Shown here: positions 59,659 to 64,000 of the stretch, in pieces
Layout: every line of letters begins with the position of its first letter
Numbering within the stretch: the stretch's first letter is position 1
Origin: Streptomyces antibioticus
Lineage (GTDB): Bacteria; Actinomycetota; Actinomycetes; Streptomycetales; Streptomycetaceae
Assembly: GCF_002019855.1 (NCBI RefSeq)
Contig: NZ_CM007717.1
Location: 1,925,570 to 1,989,569, forward strand
Direction of reading: 5' to 3'
Length of the DNA: 64,000 nucleotides
Translations under genes and position numbers: made by a program
The notes under the pieces: model-generated
What the model saw: the letters and a program-made list of their open reading frames with translations, nothing else
Databases searched by the model: none
Told to the model about the DNA's origin: nothing

Positions 59659-60981
59659 ATGGCACAGCCGGCAATGAGCGTGGCCCCCTACTGGGAGCTG
59701 ACCTTCGACGCGGACGGGGACGTCGACGGCGCGCAGCGGGACCGGCTGCTCGCGGGGGTGCGGCAGCGCGGGGTCCGTGACCTGATCGTCTTCGCGCACG
59801 GCTGGAACAACGACCGGGCCGGCGCCACCCTGCTCTACAGCCGCTTCCTCGAGCCGTTCCCGCGTCTCGCGCCCACCGCCCGGACGGGTTACGTGGGGGT
59901 GCTGTGGCCGTCGATGCGGTTCGCGGACGAGCCGATCCCCGACCTCCCGCGGACCGCCGTACCCGTGACGGCGACCGGCGGTCCCGTGCTCGACGAGGGG
60001 ACCCGGCACGCGCTCCTCGAGACCTTTCCCGGACGGGCCGTGCTGGTCGAGCAGATCGCCCGGATGTTGGAGCAACGACCGCCCGAGGAAGGCGAGTTGG
60101 CGGAGTTCGGCCGTCTGGTGCGGCTGCTGGTGGAGGTCGTGCCGCCGGGGCCACAGGCGCTGTTCGCGGCGGACACGGTGGCGGAGGGGGTGCCGCAGGA
60201 CGAGCCGGAGATGTTCACCGGGGCGACCGCCGACGTCTGTGAAGCCTTCGCGGCGGCGCTCCGCGGGTCTCAAGCCGGGGGTGAGGGGCCGGGGTTCGGG
60301 CCGCTCGACCCGTGGGACGGGGCGCACGAACTGCTGCGGCAGGCGACGTACTACACCATGAAACGGCGGGCCGGGACGGTCGGCGAGCGCGGACTCGGGC
60401 CGCTGGCCGGGCGGTTGGCGGCGGTGGCGCCCGGGGTCCGGGTGCATCTGGTCGGGCACAGCTTCGGGGCCCGGCTGGTGTCGTTCGCGCTGCGCGGGCT
60501 GCCGCGCGGGGTGCGGTCGGTGAAGTCCGTGACCCTGCTCCAAGGGGCCTTCTCGCACTACGCGTTCGCGGGGCGGCTGCCGCACGACCCGCGCGCGGGA
60601 GGTGTGTTGCAGGGGCAGCAGAACCGGATCGACGGTCCCCTGGTGTGCTGTCACTCCCGGCACGACTCGGCGCTCGGCACGATGTATCCGCTGGCGTCCC
60701 GGATGGCGGGCGACGCGCGCGGGGCCGCCGCCGGGTTCGGGGCCGGGGATCTGCTCGACGCCAAGTGGGGGGCGCTCGGGCGCAACGGGGTGCGGGCCGT
60801 GCCGGGGACGCGCGGGTTCCTGCTCGCCGAGGCGCTGACCGGGCGGCTGCCCGCGTCGGGGTGTGTGAACGTGGACGCCTCGGCGGTGGTCCGGCGCGGG
60901 GGCGCGCCGGCCGGGGCGCACAGTGACATCGTGCACCCCGAGCTGGCGCGGCTGGTGCTGGCGGCGGGCCGGATCGGCTGA
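59659..60981 (+). CDS. Alpha/beta-hydrolase-fold protein
   Basis: The 440-residue protein has LIVFAHGWNND near residue 41 (oxyanion loop), GHSFGA (nucleophile Ser268), and later Asp (CHSRHDSALG) and His (HSDIVHPEL) candidates for the acid and base. No signal peptide is present. The substrate is unknown; fold and long insertion between strands suggest a lipase/esterase-like enzyme. ATG at 59659 follows GGGAG; an ATG at 59674 is possible. It converges on the acylase gene with 24 bp between stops. Confidence 0.82.
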   Translation: MAQPAMSVAPYWELTFDADGDVDGAQRDRLLAGVRQRGVRDLIVFAHGWNNDRAGATLLYSRFLEPFPRLAPTARTGYVGVLWPSMRFADEPIPDLPRTAVPVTATGGPVLDEGTRHALLETFPGRAVLVEQIARMLEQRPPEEGELAEFGRLVRLLVEVVPPGPQALFAADTVAEGVPQDEPEMFTGATADVCEAFAAALRGSQAGGEGPGFGPLDPWDGAHELLRQATYYTMKRRAGTVGERGLGPLAGRLAAVAPGVRVHLVGHSFGARLVSFALRGLPRGVRSVKSVTLLQGAFSHYAFAGRLPHDPRAGGVLQGQQNRIDGPLVCCHSRHDSALGTMYPLASRMAGDARGAAAGFGAGDLLDAKWGALGRNGVRAVPGTRGFLLAEALTGRLPASGCVNVDASAVVRRGGAPAGAHSDIVHPELARLVLAAGRIG

Positions 60982-61005
60982 CCCGTCCCACCGCGGTGCA
61001 CCCGC

Positions 61006-63795
61006 TCATCTGTGGGAGGTGAACTCCACGACCTGCTGGTAGGTGGGCCGGTTCTGCCAACTGATGTTGCCGTGCTTGATGCCGCCCAGGGTGCGCTGGA
61101 CGATCGAGTCGGCGCACCACTGGTCGCCCGCCGCGCACAGCGTGTCGCCGGGGTAGACCTGGGCCGCGGTCTTCCCCGCCGCCTCCTTCAGGGTGGTGAG
61201 CAGGACGTCCCGGCAGCCGGTGAGGGTGCCGCCGCCGCAGAACGTGCGGGTCAGCCCGCCTCGCACCGGCTCACCGAGCACGGCCCGGATGTCCTTGTCG
61301 ACATAGCTCCACCAGCCGAACTGGAAGGCGCTGCCGGCGTGCGCGCCGGTCGGGCCGTGGGCGGCCGACGGGGACTCGTCGACGGGAAGGTTGCGGGTGA
61401 ACGCGGTGTACAGGCCGGTGCCGAGGCCCGGTTCGAACTCCGCCTTCACCAGCAGCGGCCACCAGGCGTCCAGGATCCGGATCGCGTCGCTGTCGGCGTA
61501 CTTCTTCGATCCGGCGGCGGTCTCGGTGCGCCGGCCGCCCGCCGCCAGCCAGGTCCGCAGCTTGCCGACGGCGGCGGCCGCGGTGGAGTCGGTGACCGGG
61601 GCGCTGTCGATCACCTTGAGCAGGTCCGGCAGGACGTTCTCGGCGCGCAGATCGGCGAGGGCCGCCTCCGCCATCGCCTTCACCAGCGAGGCGCGGGTGA
61701 CCCCGCCGGCCGCGACCAGCTTCTTCACCCGGTCGTCGAGCAGGTTGCCGCGGTGGACCGAGCCGTCGCCCCAGGACGCCGTCGAGTAGTCCAGGGCCTG
61801 CTTGTTGTTCCAGGAGACGTAGTAGTCCTGGTCGACGGAGTTGGGGTGCGCGGACGGCGGGGTGTAGCGGGCCGTGTTGGTGGCGGGCACCCAGTCCCGC
61901 CACTCGTACGCGGGCCGCGCCCACGCCGGGAACTCGGAGTCGACGCCGGGGGCGCGCACCGGGTTGTCGCCGCTGTTGTAGTACGCGGTGTGCGTGGCGT
62001 CGGCGTAGAACCAGTTGAAGGTGTAGTTGATGTGCTGGACCGCGGTCTGGAAGGACTCCGGGCCCTTGACGTGGTCCGGGTCGTTCAGCATCTGGAAGCC
62101 GATGATCGAGTCGGCCTCGTGCATGAACGACGAGCGCAGGGTGGTGTAGGCGACCTTCTTGCCGCCGACGGTCGCCCGGTACTCGACGGGGCCGTACTTC
62201 GTGCGCCAGACCCGCATGGTGTACGAGCCGGCGGCGGTGCCGTCGGCCGTGGTGGGCTTCCAGGAGTTCTTCTGCTCGACCTTCTCCATGGCGGTGCAGG
62301 TGCCGCGGTACAGGTAGTGGTGGTCGTCCTGGCAGAGTTCGACCGCGTAGGTGTCGATGATGTCCTGGCCGGAGGTGGTGGCGCTCCAGGCGTAGTCCTG
62401 GCCGCGGCCCAGTTCGACGTACATGCTCAGGCCCGCGAAGGAGGCGCCGCGGGCGCTGAGGCCGGGGCCCTGGATCTCCTGGAGCATCAGGAGCTGCGGG
62501 GCGAAGTAGCCGGTCTGCGGTCCGAAGACGGCGACGGGGTGGCCGCCGGCGGTGGAACGGCCGCTGACCACCAGGGCGTTGGACATACCGCGCTTCGCGG
62601 AGCCGACGGCGGCGGAGGCGGCGCCGGCCTGCGGGCCGCCGGTGCCGGTGGCGTCGTGGATCAGCGGTTCCCGTACGACCGAGCCGGGGTCGGGGAGGGC
62701 CGCGCCCTGTGGGTCGGCGGGCTTGCCGGCGTAGGGGAAGCTCTGGCCGTCGTGGACGGTGAGGACGGCCTCGGGGTCGTTGCGCTCGCGGAACGCCTCC
62801 CAGAGCGCGGTGCCCTCCACGACACCGTACTTCTCCTGCGCGGCGAGCAGGGAGAGGGCGTTGTCGACCTCTCCGCCGCCCCCGGAGCCGAAGAGCGCGC
62901 CGATGACCGAGCCGAGCGCCACCAGGTCGGTGACCTTGAAGTGCTCGATGGTGCCCGCGTTGGTGATTGAGTCCTTGTGTCCGGTCAGGACGTATTCACC
63001 GGGGAAGTACCGGCCGCTGTCGGAGGCGTCGATGTAGGCGTTGATGCCGTCGAGGTAGGCGTTCGCGTCGGCGAGGGCCTGCCGGCCGCGCTCGCCGTTG
63101 GTGGCGACGGCGTTGTCGATCTGGGCCTGGAGGTCTGCCTCGGTGTACGGAGCGTTGCGCCAGAACTGCTGTTCGAGGCCCTGGTTGGAGGGGTCGCCGC
63201 CCGCGAACGCGGTGAGCTGTCCGCGGCCGACATGGCGGAAGACGTCCATCAGCCACAGCCGGTCCTGGGCCGCCGCGTATCCGACGCCGAACTCGGTGCC
63301 GTACCGGGTGGTGCCCGTGATGTGCGGCACACCCGTCTTCTTGTCGCGGACGATCGTCACGTCGGTGCGGCCGGCGGGCTTGAGGGTGGAGGCGACTTGA
63401 TCGGCCGGGACCCCGAAGGACGCGTCGTTGAAGAAGGTGTTGACCGTGGCGTTGGTGAGGGCGGGGTAGCCCTTGGCCAGGTTGGCGTAGGGGCCCAACT
63501 GGTCCTCGGCGTGCTCGGGCTGGGTGCCGAAGATCTGGTTGAGCAGGATCTGGGCGAGGGTGGCGTTGCCGTTCTGGCCGGGCGGCAGGATGTCGGAGCA
63601 CTGTCCGCCGCAGTGGTCGTCGGCCGCCGTGATCTGTTCGGCCGCGGACGCCGGGCGGGCGGTGGGGGCGAACGGCGACAGAAGGGCGGCGACGAGCGCG
63701 CATACGGACGCGGTCTTCAGGAACCCGGGGAACCCCGGGAATCCGCCGGGAGTTCTCAGTCTGACGAGAGGGGTGGGGGAGGTTCGCCGTGGCAT
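61006..63795 (-). CDS. Secreted penicillin-acylase-family Ntn hydrolase
   Basis: The 929-residue precursor has a signal peptide (about 1-52, ending ASA) and the penicillin-amidase fold. An alpha-chain region (VTIVRDKKTGVPHITG, VGYAAAQDRLWLMDVFRHVGRG) leads to the autocatalytic point KRGMSNALVV, where Ser405 becomes the N-terminal nucleophile. The beta chain continues with FGPQTGYFAPQLLMLQEI. Family members cleave beta-lactam side chains or acyl-homoserine lactones; the natural substrate is unknown. Several C-terminal Cys could form disulfides. ATG at 63795 follows TAGGAG. Confidence 0.92.
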   Translation of the reverse strand: MPRRTSPTPLVRLRTPGGFPGFPGFLKTASVCALVAALLSPFAPTARPASAAEQITAADDHCGGQCSDILPPGQNGNATLAQILLNQIFGTQPEHAEDQLGPYANLAKGYPALTNATVNTFFNDASFGVPADQVASTLKPAGRTDVTIVRDKKTGVPHITGTTRYGTEFGVGYAAAQDRLWLMDVFRHVGRGQLTAFAGGDPSNQGLEQQFWRNAPYTEADLQAQIDNAVATNGERGRQALADANAYLDGINAYIDASDSGRYFPGEYVLTGHKDSITNAGTIEHFKVTDLVALGSVIGALFGSGGGGEVDNALSLLAAQEKYGVVEGTALWEAFRERNDPEAVLTVHDGQSFPYAGKPADPQGAALPDPGSVVREPLIHDATGTGGPQAGAASAAVGSAKRGMSNALVVSGRSTAGGHPVAVFGPQTGYFAPQLLMLQEIQGPGLSARGASFAGLSMYVELGRGQDYAWSATTSGQDIIDTYAVELCQDDHHYLYRGTCTAMEKVEQKNSWKPTTADGTAAGSYTMRVWRTKYGPVEYRATVGGKKVAYTTLRSSFMHEADSIIGFQMLNDPDHVKGPESFQTAVQHINYTFNWFYADATHTAYYNSGDNPVRAPGVDSEFPAWARPAYEWRDWVPATNTARYTPPSAHPNSVDQDYYVSWNNKQALDYSTASWGDGSVHRGNLLDDRVKKLVAAGGVTRASLVKAMAEAALADLRAENVLPDLLKVIDSAPVTDSTAAAAVGKLRTWLAAGGRRTETAAGSKKYADSDAIRILDAWWPLLVKAEFEPGLGTGLYTAFTRNLPVDESPSAAHGPTGAHAGSAFQFGWWSYVDKDIRAVLGEPVRGGLTRTFCGGGTLTGCRDVLLTTLKEAAGKTAAQVYPGDTLCAAGDQWCADSIVQRTLGGIKHGNISWQNRPTYQQVVEFTSHR

Positions 63796-64000
63796 CGGCT
63801 GCTCCTAGCGACGGGGGTGGCCGGAAGGTTACCGCCGGTATCCCCGAGTTTGAAGATGAACATGCGTCAAGTTTTCGGCGCGACGGGGCAGGAGGAGGCC
63901 CCGGGGGAGATCGACCGAGATCGAAGGGAGCCGAATCGCGAGTCGATACGTCTACTCGACGACGTCCGTACGACGACGCCGAGTTGACCGAAGTACAGGT
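63796..64000. other. Upstream region of the acylase gene, window edge
   Basis: These 205 bp hold the acylase ribosome-binding site and a minus-strand TTGACG word (63875-63870 area) that may be a -35. Nothing else is recognised; the next gene is outside the window. Confidence 0.4.

Overview
The window is very GC-rich, its genes start freely with GTG, coding is dense on both strands, and it carries chaplins, a mycothiol ligase (MshC), SpoIIE-type phosphatase signalling and many Tat signal peptides. All of this points to a Streptomyces chromosome core. Gene order from metH through gylR-glpFKD, parJ, mshC, the chpC/chpH chaplins and the gntRKP gluconate genes matches what I remember of the S. coelicolor SCO1657-SCO1690 stretch. 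No phage, insertion sequence, CRISPR array or rRNA was seen. One tRNA-Leu(GAG) is present.

Layout. 1-8.2 kb: the N-terminal part of cobalamin-dependent methionine synthase (running off the left edge), a 0.8 kb repeat-rich non-coding gap, then the glycerol regulon gylR + glpF-glpK-glpD, with matching operator-like sites before gylR and glpF and a strong terminator after glpD. 8.4-18.4 kb: a sulfur-nucleoside block. mtnD-mtnC-mtnB (overlapping starts and stops) converges on mtnA. Divergent from mtnA is a BMP-type ABC nucleoside importer operon that ends in a nucleoside phosphorylase and an MTA/SAH-deaminase-family amidohydrolase. A 20-residue Cys-rich leader ORF with a perfect Shine-Dalgarno and a C-rich, G-poor tail precedes this operon. 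Together these genes could run methylthioadenosine salvage by the deaminase (methylthioinosine) route.

18.5-25.2 kb: parJ (PAC2 family), a Tat-exported beta-propeller protein, and a minus-strand run of a histidine phosphatase, DUF3090, a PI3K-fold-like SCO1664-family protein and mshC, followed by a plus-strand CorA transporter. 25.2-31.9 kb: a ferritin-like protein, an F420-type luciferase-like oxidoreductase with a perfect 14-bp palindrome at its start, an aldo/keto reductase, a RecD2-like protein whose Walker A and B motifs are both degraded, and two small conserved genes. 31.9-33.2 kb: the cell-wall chaplin chpC (two chaplin domains, LAETG sorting signal) and the short chaplin chpH. 33.3-38.8 kb: an M20 peptidase, tRNA-Leu, a multidomain PAS/GAF/SpoIIE/HATPase sensor, and an orphan solute-binding lipoprotein.

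38.9-44.9 kb: a Pls/PosA-type membrane non-ribosomal peptide synthetase (A-T, three membrane blocks, three left-handed beta-helix domains), an M1 metallopeptidase and a YchJ/SEC-C protein. 44.9-47.7 kb: gntR divergent from gntK-gntP. 47.7-54.2 kb: a cytochrome b561-type protein plus a YedY-like molybdoenzyme, a helical-repeat protein, a DMT permease, a NUDIX hydrolase, two DUF202 membrane proteins, a quinone-oxidoreductase-type MDR protein and a His-rich duplicated metal-binding-like protein. 54.2-58.2 kb: an acyl-CoA metabolism island (APH-like phosphotransferase + acyl-CoA dehydrogenase, TetR, SDR) whose two flanking promoters share an ATACCGACCGGT operator-like site. 58.3-63.8 kb: a NamZ/DUF1343 muramidase-like lipid-free secreted protein, an alpha/beta hydrolase and a secreted penicillin-acylase-family Ntn hydrolase.

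Starts were chosen from ribosome-binding sites, start/stop overlaps and family length. Where two starts are credible this is stated.
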